Source of the DNA: Ruminococcus sp.
Lineage (GTDB): Bacteria; Bacillota; Clostridia; Oscillospirales; Acutalibacteraceae
NCBI GenBank assembly: GCA_017473775.1
Contig: JAFUJH010000052.1
Coordinates: 1-64,000 of the forward strand
Direction: 5' to 3'
Length of the DNA: 64,000 nucleotides
A model generated the notes under the pieces. The model worked only from the letters and a program-made list of their open reading frames with translations. It did not search any database and was not told where the DNA came from. Position numbers and translations under genes: made by a program. This document shows positions 17,454 through 25,763 of this stretch, piece by piece. Positions within the stretch are counted from its first letter, which is position 1. Each line of letters begins with the position of its first letter.

Positions 17454-17555
17454 TGATTTTTATAATCATCAAAATATCATCTGTTATTAATATAAGTAAA
17501 GGGTAAATTTGCAAAAAGCATCAAAACAGCATCAATATATGATTTTGTGAAAGCA

Positions 17556-17654
17556 TCACGAAATCGAGGCACGCGGTCTTTCTTCAAAAGCAGCTTCAAG
17601 TCCTTCTGCTCCTGCCTCGTCGTCGCAGACTGTAGCAGTTTGCGACGATTTCAT
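17556..17654 (-). CDS. 32-codon ORF in GC-rich intergenic DNA
   Basis: A frame opening at ATG 17654 encodes an acidic peptide (MKSSQTATVCDDEAGAEGLE...). Its first part lies on a strong hairpin, TCGTCGCA (17620-17627) with TGCGACGA (17641-17648) and an inner ACTG/CAGT pair. GC content is clearly above the AT-rich surroundings. There is no good ribosome binding site. It may be a repeat or a remnant rather than a gene. Confidence 0.25.
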   Translation of the reverse strand: MKSSQTATVCDDEAGAEGLEAAFEERPRASIS

Positions 17655-17730
17655 AAAATCGCCGCATCACCGCATCGTCTCTCCTCCTCTCCCCAAAATC
17701 TCAGATTTAAGGGACCTCTATATAAAGTTA

Positions 17731-17758
17731 AGCCGCTTTAACTCTCGTTAAAACGGCT
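17731..17758 (-). terminator. hairpin downstream of the dockerin operon, repeated at 27001
   Basis: Arms AGCCGCTTTAAC and GTTAAAACGGCT around TCTC. It lies 32 bases past the last gene of the operon and may end its transcript, although the following U-tract on the minus strand is poor. A near-identical hairpin is at 27001-27028. Confidence 0.55.
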
Positions 17759-17789
17759 CGCTGTTTTTTGTTATATTTCAGAATACTTA

Positions 17790-19223
17790 TCAGAAACCGC
17801 TGAGAGTAAATGCGATAAGCTCCATTGCAGACTCATCTGCGCGTTCCTCGGTCATAACTGTGAGGATACTTCCATCTGAGAGCAGTGTACCGCCACAGAA
17901 CCAAGGATAGTTTGTTGAGAACAGTTCGTCATCGTCAGCGTAACCTGCAAACGCGCCTGTGTTATCCCAGAAAACAACTTCTCTCATATTTCCGTCCAGA
18001 CCAATGTAGCCTTGTGGAATCTTTGCCATAAATGTAATGCTGCCCAGACTTTCGCCTTCTTCGTCTGCAAGTGTTTTCTGGAGTGTGCCGTTCTGATTAT
18101 AAACAAACACCTTGTGTCCGCTGTCATCTGCAGCGTTTCCTGTAACATAGATATTGTCCTTATCAATAATAACTGTAGAGATTGTATCTACCTCAGCAAA
18201 GGTAATTGCCTCGGTTGTAATCGTGTCGCCCGAGATAGTGATTTTCTCACATTCAGAGCCTGAGAACCAACTGATACCCCATGTGCCTGAGGGATGCATT
18301 GTTACATAGTCAGTACCATCGTAAGCTGCAGTCTGTACGCCGTCCTTGAGGCACACAAGGTCCTCACCGAAGCCTGATATCCACACACTTCCGTCATCAG
18401 TTGCGTTGATGTGGCTGTAGTCGCCGTCAAGGTCAAGGTTTTTCACATACTCCAGAGTTTCGCCGTCAAAGGCATACTGCTTAACAGCACCATCACCTGC
18501 TATATAAGCTGTGTTGCCTGTTACTGCTACTGCATGGTCAAAGGTCTCGTTGGCAATAACACACTCGCCAAAAGGAATCCACTTGCTATTAACCGAGAAT
18601 ACGCCTACCCCAAAAGCTTTGTCCTCTGCAGAGAACGCTTCACCCTCCCAATACCAGGGAGCATCTGTGTTGCCTGTATCAGTCAGAGTGAACTCAAGAC
18701 CTGCAAGAAGAGTTTGTACATTGGCGTCCTCGTAGTCACCGATTATCTCTACAAACACAGTAGTACCTGCACCCTCGTCACGGCCAAAGTATCTTACACA
18801 AGGTTCACCCCAGTATTCGCCTTCATGCTTCACACAATCCACGCCGCCAACTTTTGTAAGTTCATAAGCGTTGTTTACTGCATACTCATACTGGTCAAAG
18901 TCATAGTATGTAAGATTGTCACGGAAACCTTCCGCATCTTCAACAGATGCTCTGATTTCCGCATTTATCAAATAACCGTCACCATCAGGAATAATAAGAA
19001 TGATCTTTGAATAGTCATCCTCATCAGAAAATTCGTCCTCATCAATTTTCCACACTTTGGAATCATATGTAAGTTTCCAGAGAGTTGTTTCTATTGTTTC
19101 ACCATCTACAGAAACTTTCGGTGCATCTGTGGGGTCGTTTTTGCCGCCGTCATCGCAAGCTACCAATGACACCAACATAAGCATTACCATTACTAAAGCA
19201 AGTAAAGTTTTTACATTTTTCAT
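17790..19223 (-). CDS. secreted lipoprotein with propeller-like repeats
   Basis: A 477-residue predicted lipoprotein: a 22-residue signal with lipobox SLVAC followed by DDGGKNDPTDAP, a linker-like stretch. Residues about 45-185 form a globular domain. The rest contains short repeated strands (NTAYIAGDGAVKQYAFDG, DNIYVTGNAADDSGHKVFVYN, DGSVWISGFG) typical of a beta-propeller. Highly acidic, as expected for an exported protein. It is the last gene of the dockerin operon. No catalytic motif is recognised; it is probably a surface binding or sensing protein. Confidence 0.75.
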   Translation of the reverse strand: MKNVKTLLALVMVMLMLVSLVACDDGGKNDPTDAPKVSVDGETIETTLWKLTYDSKVWKIDEDEFSDEDDYSKIILIIPDGDGYLINAEIRASVEDAEGFRDNLTYYDFDQYEYAVNNAYELTKVGGVDCVKHEGEYWGEPCVRYFGRDEGAGTTVFVEIIGDYEDANVQTLLAGLEFTLTDTGNTDAPWYWEGEAFSAEDKAFGVGVFSVNSKWIPFGECVIANETFDHAVAVTGNTAYIAGDGAVKQYAFDGETLEYVKNLDLDGDYSHINATDDGSVWISGFGEDLVCLKDGVQTAAYDGTDYVTMHPSGTWGISWFSGSECEKITISGDTITTEAITFAEVDTISTVIIDKDNIYVTGNAADDSGHKVFVYNQNGTLQKTLADEEGESLGSITFMAKIPQGYIGLDGNMREVVFWDNTGAFAGYADDDELFSTNYPWFCGGTLLSDGSILTVMTEERADESAMELIAFTLSGF

Positions 19224-19259
19224 AGTTAATCACCTTTCCTTATTGTATAGTTTATATTT

Positions 19260-20987
19260 TCACACAGATTCACCAATGGGAAGTCCTGTGTCTATACCTG
19301 CAATGTACTTCTGGATTGCAGTTGCATCCTTGATGTTCACATCTGCAGATGCATCTACATCTGCAAGGATGAGACCTGTATCTGTCAACGCCTCAAGCTG
19401 TGCGGTGTACTTCTGGATTGCAGTTGCGTCCTTGATGTTGACTTCACCGTCAAGGTTTGCATCACCGAGAATACCTGTAAATACAGGCTCGGAGGGAGAG
19501 GTTGTCGGAGGAGTAGGGGTAGTGGGACAATCTGTGGGAACACTTGTAGGTGCGTCTGTGGACTCCACTTCATAAGTAAACTCAAAGACTATCTCGGCTG
19601 CTGTTGAAGATACAGCAGGAACAACCTCTGCAGGCATACCGTTCACCTTGGCAGTAATATCGGGACAGCCGTCCTCATCAACTGCGAAGACATATCCCGG
19701 CTTTGTCTTTATCCATATCCCCATACGATAGGTATGACCATCAATAAAATCAGTACCTGCCGGGACATATTTACCGTCCAATGTCATATCATTCCACATT
19801 GTAGACTCCACACAAACACCGGGAGTAACTGCAACAGGAGAATACAAAGGTCGCACCCAGTTTTCGATATTGTCAAAAGTAACGCTTACCTCTGTAAGTG
19901 TCTGAGGCTTTATTATATCTACAATGTATGACTGTGTACGGGTTTCCATTACCTCCAGTGAAGGAGACATCAGGCATATTTTCTGTTCCAGCGTATATCT
20001 TCCTTCTTCACTGATAATCAGTGTGGAAAGCTTTGCGGATGTTCCTGTTATGTCACGCAGTACTCTGCCATCTTTTATAAAACTTGTTTTTCCGAATATA
20101 TAGTAACCATTACTACTCATACTTGATGGCAAGGCCTTGGTGGTAAAACTGAACTCGGTATCCATATCCGATGTACCAAGGCAAAAGGTTCCCATATAAA
20201 CATCTTGTTCTCCCAGAGAAGCATCAGGTTTTCTCGACTCAAAGTCCAGAATCCCCTCCGGCAGGTTTCCCTTATAAGATATGGTGTAAACACGGTCTGC
20301 ATAATAAGCAATTGTTCCGTCATCACTTGTTTCAGAATACACATTACAAATAATGCCATCCACACTGCACACAGAATTTTCATTGAAAGTATATCCCTCT
20401 GCAGGGTCAAGATAGAATCTGCACTTGTATTTACCCTCAACATAAACATCCGTACTCTTCATCAGCGGAGCAGATGAACCTTTTATAGGTCCATACCACA
20501 CCATCGAATCCAAGTCGTATTGTTCACTCAGAACATCATCAGTTCTGTATTTGGGGCCATATCCGAAAACAGGAGCATCTACACCTACGATGTATGCTCT
20601 GCTGATTACCTTAGGGTCAAGGAAGGTAAAGTGGAATACCTGACTGTAAACCTTGCCGCCGTTATAGGTAATCTTACAACGAAAATCAAGAGAATCAAGT
20701 TCTCCTGATGCCAGAAGCTTGAAATGATTTGTTTTTGTTCCGATGTAATACTCGTTATCATCAAGATCTACAGGGTCAAATGTACTGTCAAAAAAGCCTG
20801 CCTGCCATTGATAAGTTACATCGGTGGCTCCTGTAACCTTCAGCTTGATTTCTCCAAAAGAGCCCATATAGGGAGTGATTACCAGACTTTCAACAGATAC
20901 AACAGGTGCTGCCTGTGCTGTCATTACAGACACAGCACACATTATCATCAAAAAGCTAAGAATAAGAGAAAGGACTCGTTTTATCAT
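19260..20987 (-). CDS. secreted protein with C-terminal type I dockerin
   Basis: A 575-residue exported protein. A signal peptide (about 1-27, ending VMTAQA) is followed by several Ig-like or beta-sandwich units with conserved Trp/Tyr, a Pro/Thr linker (about 478-505) and a dockerin. The two calcium-binding repeats are GDANLDGEVNIKDATAIQKY and a second copy ADVDASADVNIKDATAIQKY. Each has the D-x-N/D-x-D/S pattern followed by a helix with ATAIQKY, the region that normally decides which cohesin is bound. No glycoside hydrolase motif is seen, so it is probably a structural or adhesion component of a cellulosome-like complex. Confidence 0.85.
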   Translation of the reverse strand: MIKRVLSLILSFLMIMCAVSVMTAQAAPVVSVESLVITPYMGSFGEIKLKVTGATDVTYQWQAGFFDSTFDPVDLDDNEYYIGTKTNHFKLLASGELDSLDFRCKITYNGGKVYSQVFHFTFLDPKVISRAYIVGVDAPVFGYGPKYRTDDVLSEQYDLDSMVWYGPIKGSSAPLMKSTDVYVEGKYKCRFYLDPAEGYTFNENSVCSVDGIICNVYSETSDDGTIAYYADRVYTISYKGNLPEGILDFESRKPDASLGEQDVYMGTFCLGTSDMDTEFSFTTKALPSSMSSNGYYIFGKTSFIKDGRVLRDITGTSAKLSTLIISEEGRYTLEQKICLMSPSLEVMETRTQSYIVDIIKPQTLTEVSVTFDNIENWVRPLYSPVAVTPGVCVESTMWNDMTLDGKYVPAGTDFIDGHTYRMGIWIKTKPGYVFAVDEDGCPDITAKVNGMPAEVVPAVSSTAAEIVFEFTYEVESTDAPTSVPTDCPTTPTPPTTSPSEPVFTGILGDANLDGEVNIKDATAIQKYTAQLEALTDTGLILADVDASADVNIKDATAIQKYIAGIDTGLPIGESV

Positions 20988-20992
20988 AACTG

Positions 20993-23020
20993 TTAAATCT
21001 CCTTGCCAATATCGTAGCCTGTGTCAATACCTGCAATGTATTTCTGAATAGCAGTTGCATCCTTGATGTTTACATCAGAGGATGCGTCCACATCTGCAAG
21101 GATGAGACCTGTATCAGTCAACGCCTCAAGCTGTGCGGTGTACTTCTGGATTGCAGTTGCATCCTTGATGTTGACTTCGCCGTCAAGGTTTGCATCACCG
21201 AGGACACCTGTTGCAACAGGGTCAGTGAGAGTTGAAGGCTGTGTGGGATTGGTAGGATTACCGGGGTTTGTGGGCTTGTTGGGGTTTTCCTCACAGGGAG
21301 AGAACATGAATCCTATCTCAAGTTCCTTCTCATCGTGGGATCCGTAGACTATGGCATTGATGCCGTTAATATAACCTGTGGCTTCATTGTAGCCGTCTAT
21401 CATCAGAAAAGCGTAATTTTCCTCTGCCTCAACCAAAACATCAACTCTATAGATTCTACCCGGGACAAAGGTATCATCCTCTGCCATCAGAACTCCTCTG
21501 CTCTCGGTGACATCGTACCACTGAACCCTCGACACATTATAACCTTGTGTTGTGCATAAAGCCTCCATATCAGGAGTGTTGCCCTCAAGGGGTACATCAA
21601 TTCCTTCTATATATGCAGTATCTATAATTATTGTTTCTGTCTCTTTTTCAAGAGGCGCGTAATAAATCCGCACTATATCCTCGTATGTTGACAGGTCAGA
21701 GTTTGTTACAACACAGCGGATGATATAACTTCCCCCTTCATTGGGGCGCTCGTAGGGTTGCCAATGAGAAATATTATATGCATCGCCTATATGAGTCCAC
21801 TGTGTGTCCTTACCTTTATACTGCGACTCGTTGACCATATACCAATTAACATACTTGTGATCCAAAGTGCGGTTTTTAAGTTCAATGTAAGGTGAGGTTT
21901 CTTCATCGGACTTCACATAAATCGTGTCAATACTGTTGAGAATATCCTCAAATTCTTCACCGCAGAACTCATGCACATAGTTATATCCAATGTAGCTTAT
22001 GACTTCTGCCTTTTTGCAAAGATTCAGAAGTCTGTAATAATAATCAAGGTTTTCTGACATAATCATAGGTGGTGCTGTTACCTTGTAATATCCGCCTGTG
22101 TAATCGTCTATGGTCTCAGAAAAGAGTTTTTTAGAAACTCCGGGCAGGAACATCTGGTCTCTTGAATTCAGACATTTTGCCAGCACTGTGCCCTCGGCAA
22201 CGATAACTCTGCCCCAACCGTTATTGCAGTAGGCAAAACTTGCGTCTTCGCCGTCTTTTCCGCCGTTTGTAATATAGAAGTTACCGCCCAGCACATATAC
22301 ACTGGGGAAAAGGCAACCGTAATTTAAGTAGTTGTCAAAGGGAGTTACATCAATGCTTTGATATTTTCCATAGAAGTCACCGCCGAAGATAACCACCTGG
22401 GGAACCTCGTATAAATAAGCATTATGTCCTACGGATATTGTGTCGCCACCCCAGGAGGCGCTTGAGTCAAAGGTACCGTTGTAAATATTGGTGTATCCGC
22501 TTGTGGTACGGACTACGCTGCAGTCGCCCTGCTCGTATGGTGATAGTATCTCGTAGTATCCGCCGTTTATTTCGAGTTCACCGCCTTCGTTGTAGAAAAC
22601 AGCCTTGTAATAATCACTGTAACCCTCGGAAAACACGCAGGAGCCCGTCCGGGGATCAGATGTATCGTTAATAATCATTCTTGCATCTGACTTGATACGA
22701 AACAGCGCACAATCGTTACCCTGAGTTTCTCGGATAATAGTGTAGCCGTTAAGATCAAGATTAAAACTGGCACCCGCAGGGATAACAATTTCCTTATCGT
22801 TCAGATTATCTGTCTGATAAATATTATCATTCAGAATATACCTGCAGTCGCTCTGGGCTGTATATGCCAGATTCTTAAGCTGTTCGTAGGTTTCGATGTA
22901 ATACACAGGTGCCTCGCCTGCAGATGCAATCTCTGTTTCCTTTGCAGAAACTCCAAATGACAGTGAACTTATAACCAGCATAAAACAAAGTATAAAACAT
23001 AGTATGCTTGATTTTCTCAT
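20993..23020 (-). CDS. secreted dockerin protein with right-handed-helix-like N-terminus
   Basis: A 675-residue exported protein starting at the ATG at 23020, which follows AGGAGAG. The signal peptide ends near 26. The N-terminal half is rich in short strands and Gly/Asn turns (ELEINGGYYEILS, GYTNIYNGTFDSS, PQVVIFGGDFYG), a parallel beta-helix pattern found in pectate-lyase-like and adhesin proteins. A Pro/Asn/Thr linker precedes a dockerin almost identical to that of the following gene (differences such as ASSDV for ASADV). The two dockerins probably bind the same cohesin. Confidence 0.85.
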   Translation of the reverse strand: MRKSSILCFILCFMLVISSLSFGVSAKETEIASAGEAPVYYIETYEQLKNLAYTAQSDCRYILNDNIYQTDNLNDKEIVIPAGASFNLDLNGYTIIRETQGNDCALFRIKSDARMIINDTSDPRTGSCVFSEGYSDYYKAVFYNEGGELEINGGYYEILSPYEQGDCSVVRTTSGYTNIYNGTFDSSASWGGDTISVGHNAYLYEVPQVVIFGGDFYGKYQSIDVTPFDNYLNYGCLFPSVYVLGGNFYITNGGKDGEDASFAYCNNGWGRVIVAEGTVLAKCLNSRDQMFLPGVSKKLFSETIDDYTGGYYKVTAPPMIMSENLDYYYRLLNLCKKAEVISYIGYNYVHEFCGEEFEDILNSIDTIYVKSDEETSPYIELKNRTLDHKYVNWYMVNESQYKGKDTQWTHIGDAYNISHWQPYERPNEGGSYIIRCVVTNSDLSTYEDIVRIYYAPLEKETETIIIDTAYIEGIDVPLEGNTPDMEALCTTQGYNVSRVQWYDVTESRGVLMAEDDTFVPGRIYRVDVLVEAEENYAFLMIDGYNEATGYINGINAIVYGSHDEKELEIGFMFSPCEENPNKPTNPGNPTNPTQPSTLTDPVATGVLGDANLDGEVNIKDATAIQKYTAQLEALTDTGLILADVDASSDVNIKDATAIQKYIAGIDTGYDIGKEI

Positions 23021-23034
23021 AAAAATCTCTCCTG

Positions 23035-23412
23035 TCAATCTATTCTTGTAACTATCAAATCTTTATCTACATTAAGGGTGAAGGTATATTCCTCATCTTC
23101 GCAGGTGGGATATTCATAAATAGCCGTAACCTCTACTCTGCCCTCTTTAAGTCCCACAAAGTAAATATCCGCACCTTTATCACGCATTCCGCATTCATAC
23201 TCAGGGACGGGTTTTACATAGCTGTAATACTCAACCACTCCCTCGGGATTAAAGGTCAGGTGAAAACCACCGCCTGCTATTACACCCTGTCGGGAGAAAT
23301 AGCAGGCTTTCTCTTTATCAAAGGGATAGTCGGGCTTTTTACTGCAACCGAAAAGGCTTGCAAATATGGAAAGCATACATATCACCGCCAAAAATCTCAA
23401 GCCCAAGGGTCT
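23035..23412 (-). CDS. small lipoprotein of unknown function
   Basis: A predicted lipoprotein with hydrophobic segment RFLAVICMLSIFASLFGC (lipobox SLFGC) and a C-terminal domain of about 100 residues rich in strands. I place the start at a TTG at 23412 that overlaps the stop of the upstream gene in the TTGA pattern; an ATG at 23388 inside the signal peptide and longer frames that overlap the upstream gene are alternatives. It ends four bases into the next frame region and is therefore part of the dockerin operon. Family unknown. Confidence 0.65.
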   Translation of the reverse strand, partial: RPLGLRFLAVICMLSIFASLFGCSKKPDYPFDKEKACYFSRQGVIAGGGFHLTFNPEGVVEYYSYVKPVPEYECGMRDKGADIYFVGLKEGRVEVTAIYEYPTCEDEEYTFTLNVDKDLIVTRID

Positions 23413-23975
23413 TGGGATTTTGGTGTTCTGATACCTACCATTATGTACTGCTCCCACAAAAACCACCTGCCGTCACCTTTCTTTCTCAAAGTAAACTGAC
23501 GGGGACTGTCTGCACCGCCGCTTTTAAGCCACAAGGTCATATAGCCTTCATTAACAGCAGAATTAGAATTACTTGTAATTTCCACGGTGAAAGGCTCTGT
23601 CGGTGTATAATTATTTTCTGGGGTTGCACCTTTGAAATACGAGAAAGGCACATACCACTGACCGTCACGGAACCTATCATCAAGAAAAGATATTTCTGCA
23701 GGGCTTAAGGGTCTGGGGCCTTTGAGGAAATCAAGCATTTCAATTCCTGCCTGTTTATCTGCACCATAAGCACAAAGTGCAAGAAGTGAAAGTGCAGCGG
23801 TCTTGAACGGAGAGTCAAGGCTTGCTTCGGGCAGGTTCTTCAACTCTGCCACACTTTCAGGGAGTTTAGCAAAAGTAAAGGTTTCTTTTTTATTGCCAAT
23901 AGAGTTTACCGCCGAATTCACTGCACTGTTTACCGCTGAATTGGCGGCACTTTTAAACTTATCAAATATTCCCAT
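23397..23975 (-). CDS. DUF6935-like protein with tandem NSAV repeats
   Basis: A 192-residue protein without a signal peptide. Residues about 10-26 repeat N-S-A-V four times (AANSAVNSAVNSAVNSAVNS is broken only at the edges), a low-complexity helix or membrane-interacting stretch. The remainder (SPFKTAALSLLALCAYGADK ... LDDRFRDGQWYVPFSYFKGA) matches a conserved domain of unknown function seen in many Clostridia, close to proteins of the DUF4428/zinc-ribbon type as here. The family assignment is from memory of its typical sequence. Role unknown. Confidence 0.65.
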   Translation of the reverse strand: MGIFDKFKSAANSAVNSAVNSAVNSIGNKKETFTFAKLPESVAELKNLPEASLDSPFKTAALSLLALCAYGADKQAGIEMLDFLKGPRPLSPAEISFLDDRFRDGQWYVPFSYFKGATPENNYTPTEPFTVEITSNSNSAVNEGYMTLWLKSGGADSPRQFTLRKKGDGRWFLWEQYIMVGIRTPKSQDPWA

Positions 23976-23980
23976 AACAA

Positions 23981-24490
23981 TTACTCCTCATAAAGATAAA
24001 CTGATTTATTTATGTATTTCTTTGCTAAATCAAAGAAAAAGTCGTAGAGAACATCAATATGTTCGTCTTTTGTGTCAGCAGACTTATCTGTGCCGTCACT
24101 TAAATACACTGTTGTTTTGTTGACTGTTTCGTCTGACGCTTCAAAAAGCGAAGGTTTCTTTTTATATGAAGTGACATAGTTTGTAACGGAGTATTCTTCA
24201 TCAAGACTTCTGAGTCTTTCAAGTTCTGATTTATCTACCTGACAGCTTTCAAGAATAATGCAGTAAGGCTCCTCATCAAAACGCACCTCTGCATCAAAGA
24301 GCACCGTATCGTCCTCTTCTCTCAGATAAAAGCTGTAACAATAGCCAAAATTCATATGATTCTGGTTAAAGCTCATTCCCATTAGCCGCTCTTCGCTTTT
24401 AGGTAAAGGACCTACTGCACAGCCTGCAAAAATCACGCCTGCCACAATCAATCCTGTGAAAGCAATCACAATATATACCATTCGTTTCAT
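23981..24490 (-). CDS. lipoprotein of unknown function
   Basis: A predicted lipoprotein of about 169 residues with lipobox VIFAGC. The mature part carries alternating strands and ends in a helix (DVLYDFFFDLAKKYINK). I chose the ATG at 24490, just after GGAGGATGTG. It lies between the DUF4428-like and DUF6935-like genes with short spacers. No family is recognised and no catalytic motif is visible. Confidence 0.65.
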   Translation of the reverse strand: MKRMVYIVIAFTGLIVAGVIFAGCAVGPLPKSEERLMGMSFNQNHMNFGYCYSFYLREEDDTVLFDAEVRFDEEPYCIILESCQVDKSELERLRSLDEEYSVTNYVTSYKKKPSLFEASDETVNKTTVYLSDGTDKSADTKDEHIDVLYDFFFDLAKKYINKSVYLYEE

Positions 24491-24521
24491 CACATCCTCC
24501 GATGTATTTCCGCAGGCGTGT

Positions 24522-25415
24522 TTACTGCATATCGTTGAAGTTCACAGGGTCTCCGCACTGAGGGCAGAACTTAGGAATCTGAGAGCCCTGCCCAATGGTA
24601 TAGCCGCATTTATCGCAACGGAACACTCCTGCTTTCACAGGCTGAGGTGCTCCGCAACCCTGGCAGAACTTTGAACTGTTAAGACTTCCGCAGGAAGCAC
24701 ATGTCCATGAAGAGGAAATTGGCTGAACAGGCTGAGTATATACGGGAGCACTTTGGTTATATGCTTGTGCAGGCTGTCCGTATACAGGAGGTGTCTGAAC
24801 ATATGCAGTTGCATTTGCAGGGGTGTTGCCCATAAGCAAATTCTGAAGTTCATACATCTGACGCTCGTACTCACGGTACATATCAGTCATACGGCTCTGA
24901 GGTCTGTTGCCGTCGCTCAGTTCAAACTCAATCTGAGAGAACCAAGGAGAGTTTACCTGAATTACAAAATTGAATTCATACTCTACCTCAAACCTCGGAG
25001 GATTGTAGCTTCTTCTGTTGCCCTCTGCATCCTGGGTGTATATCTCATCCCTGTTCTCAACAATATCTGTATTACAAGCAGTAACCTGAGAAAAATCAAT
25101 GATGTCAGGGTTTGCACCTCTCCAGTTGGAGCTTCTTGTAACGATGAACTTTTTAGCATTCACATCAACATAGACCTTCTCGTTGTTGCCAAACACAAGG
25201 TTAGGATTAAAGCGAGCAAGGTTTCTTTCGTTTTCTTCTCTGTAAGCAAGCTGCTGTTTTATCTCTTCTACAGTTGAACGGCGGCGATCACTGAAAAAAG
25301 GTGAGAGCTTTCTTGCGCAATCCTTGCACAAATTGCCGTCCTCCAGCTTTCTGTTGCCTAAAAGCCCAATTTTCTCACCGCATACATCGCAGTATTTTTT
25401 GTCAAAAAGTCCCAT
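24522..25415 (-). CDS. DUF4428 / double zinc-ribbon protein
   Basis: A 297-residue cytoplasmic protein. The N-terminal zinc ribbon (CDVCGEKIGLLGNRKLEDGNLCKDC, residues about 8-33) is the DUF4428 signature. A middle domain of about 100 residues follows, then a Gln/Tyr/Pro-rich spacer with repeated VYGQPAQ and VYTQPVQ units, and two C-terminal zinc ribbons (CASCGSLNSSKFCQGCG and CDKCGYTIGQGSQ...CPQCG). Function unknown; such proteins are thought of as adaptors. It is the first gene of the dockerin operon. Start at ATG 25415 because AAGGAG lies upstream. Confidence 0.75.
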   Translation of the reverse strand: MGLFDKKYCDVCGEKIGLLGNRKLEDGNLCKDCARKLSPFFSDRRRSTVEEIKQQLAYREENERNLARFNPNLVFGNNEKVYVDVNAKKFIVTRSSNWRGANPDIIDFSQVTACNTDIVENRDEIYTQDAEGNRRSYNPPRFEVEYEFNFVIQVNSPWFSQIEFELSDGNRPQSRMTDMYREYERQMYELQNLLMGNTPANATAYVQTPPVYGQPAQAYNQSAPVYTQPVQPISSSWTCASCGSLNSSKFCQGCGAPQPVKAGVFRCDKCGYTIGQGSQIPKFCPQCGDPVNFNDMQ

Positions 25416-25456
25416 AGTCAAATCTCCTTTTACATAAAATTACCGATTATCTCACC

Positions 25457-25485
25457 TTGACTGAAAACACAGAATATAATATAAT
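25457..25485 (+). promoter_or_regulatory. promoter of the membrane LuxR-type gene leader
   Basis: TTGACT (25457-25462), 17 bases, TATAAT (25480-25485), with a predicted start near 25492. It gives a leader of about 270 nt before the start codon at 25764. Confidence 0.65.
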
Positions 25486-25507
25486 ATTTGTGTATACTTA
25501 AATAAGC

Positions 25508-25605
25508 GTTGGGCGGTCTCTGTTTTGCGCCAACTCCACAGAGGCTTCACACAAATAAGTGTGAATAGGGTACCCTTGGCACTTTAAGAGACAAGGTCTA
25601 TACCC
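25508..25605 (+). ncRNA. pseudoknot-capable leader RNA, class unknown
   Basis: GTTGG-G-CG (25508-25515) pairs with CGCCAAC (25528-25534). Inside its loop GGTCTCTGT (25515-25523) pairs with ACAGAGGC (25538-25545), so the two stems form an H-type pseudoknot or alternative folds. A 7-bp hairpin TTCACAC/GTGTGAA (25546-25565) and a two-part stem GGGTA/TACCC with inner CCTTG/CAAGG (25568-25605) follow. It does not match a riboswitch class I know. Confidence 0.5.
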
Positions 25606-25675
25606 TCCTTCAAACTCTTGCAATTAAATTATAGGGATTTTAAATTCCGCTGTCCCCACCCCAAAAGCATCTTTT

Positions 25676-25725
25676 AGTGTGGGAAAACACAGATTTTTTC
25701 TAAAAGTGTGGGAAAAAGTGTGGGA
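25676..25725 (+). repeat. three direct repeats AGTGTGGGA
   Basis: Copies at 25676-25684, 25705-25713 and 25717-25725, each followed by an A/T-rich stretch. They lie 39-88 bases before the start codon, inside the leader, and could be binding sites for the encoded LuxR-type protein or for an RNA-binding factor. Confidence 0.55.
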
Positions 25726-25763
25726 TAAGTGTTTTTTATTAAGCCCGTTGAAGGAGCTCGTTT

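Noticed and set aside
17547..17741. Plus-strand 64-codon frame in the structured intergenic region
   Set aside because: Ser/Arg-rich translation of hairpin sequence with no ribosome binding site.
18411..19010. Plus-strand open frame of 199 codons inside the lipoprotein gene
   Set aside because: The minus-strand frame has a signal peptide and lipobox and fits the operon; the plus frame has no start signals.
19057..21347. Plus-strand frames containing repeated Ala/Ser/Val stretches
   Set aside because: They are mirror images of the dockerin repeats on the minus strand; the apparent repeat is explained by the two dockerin modules.
25676..25725. A CRISPR-like array
   Set aside because: Only three 9-bp repeats with unequal spacing (20 and 3 bases between copies); far too short and irregular for CRISPR, and no cas genes are present.
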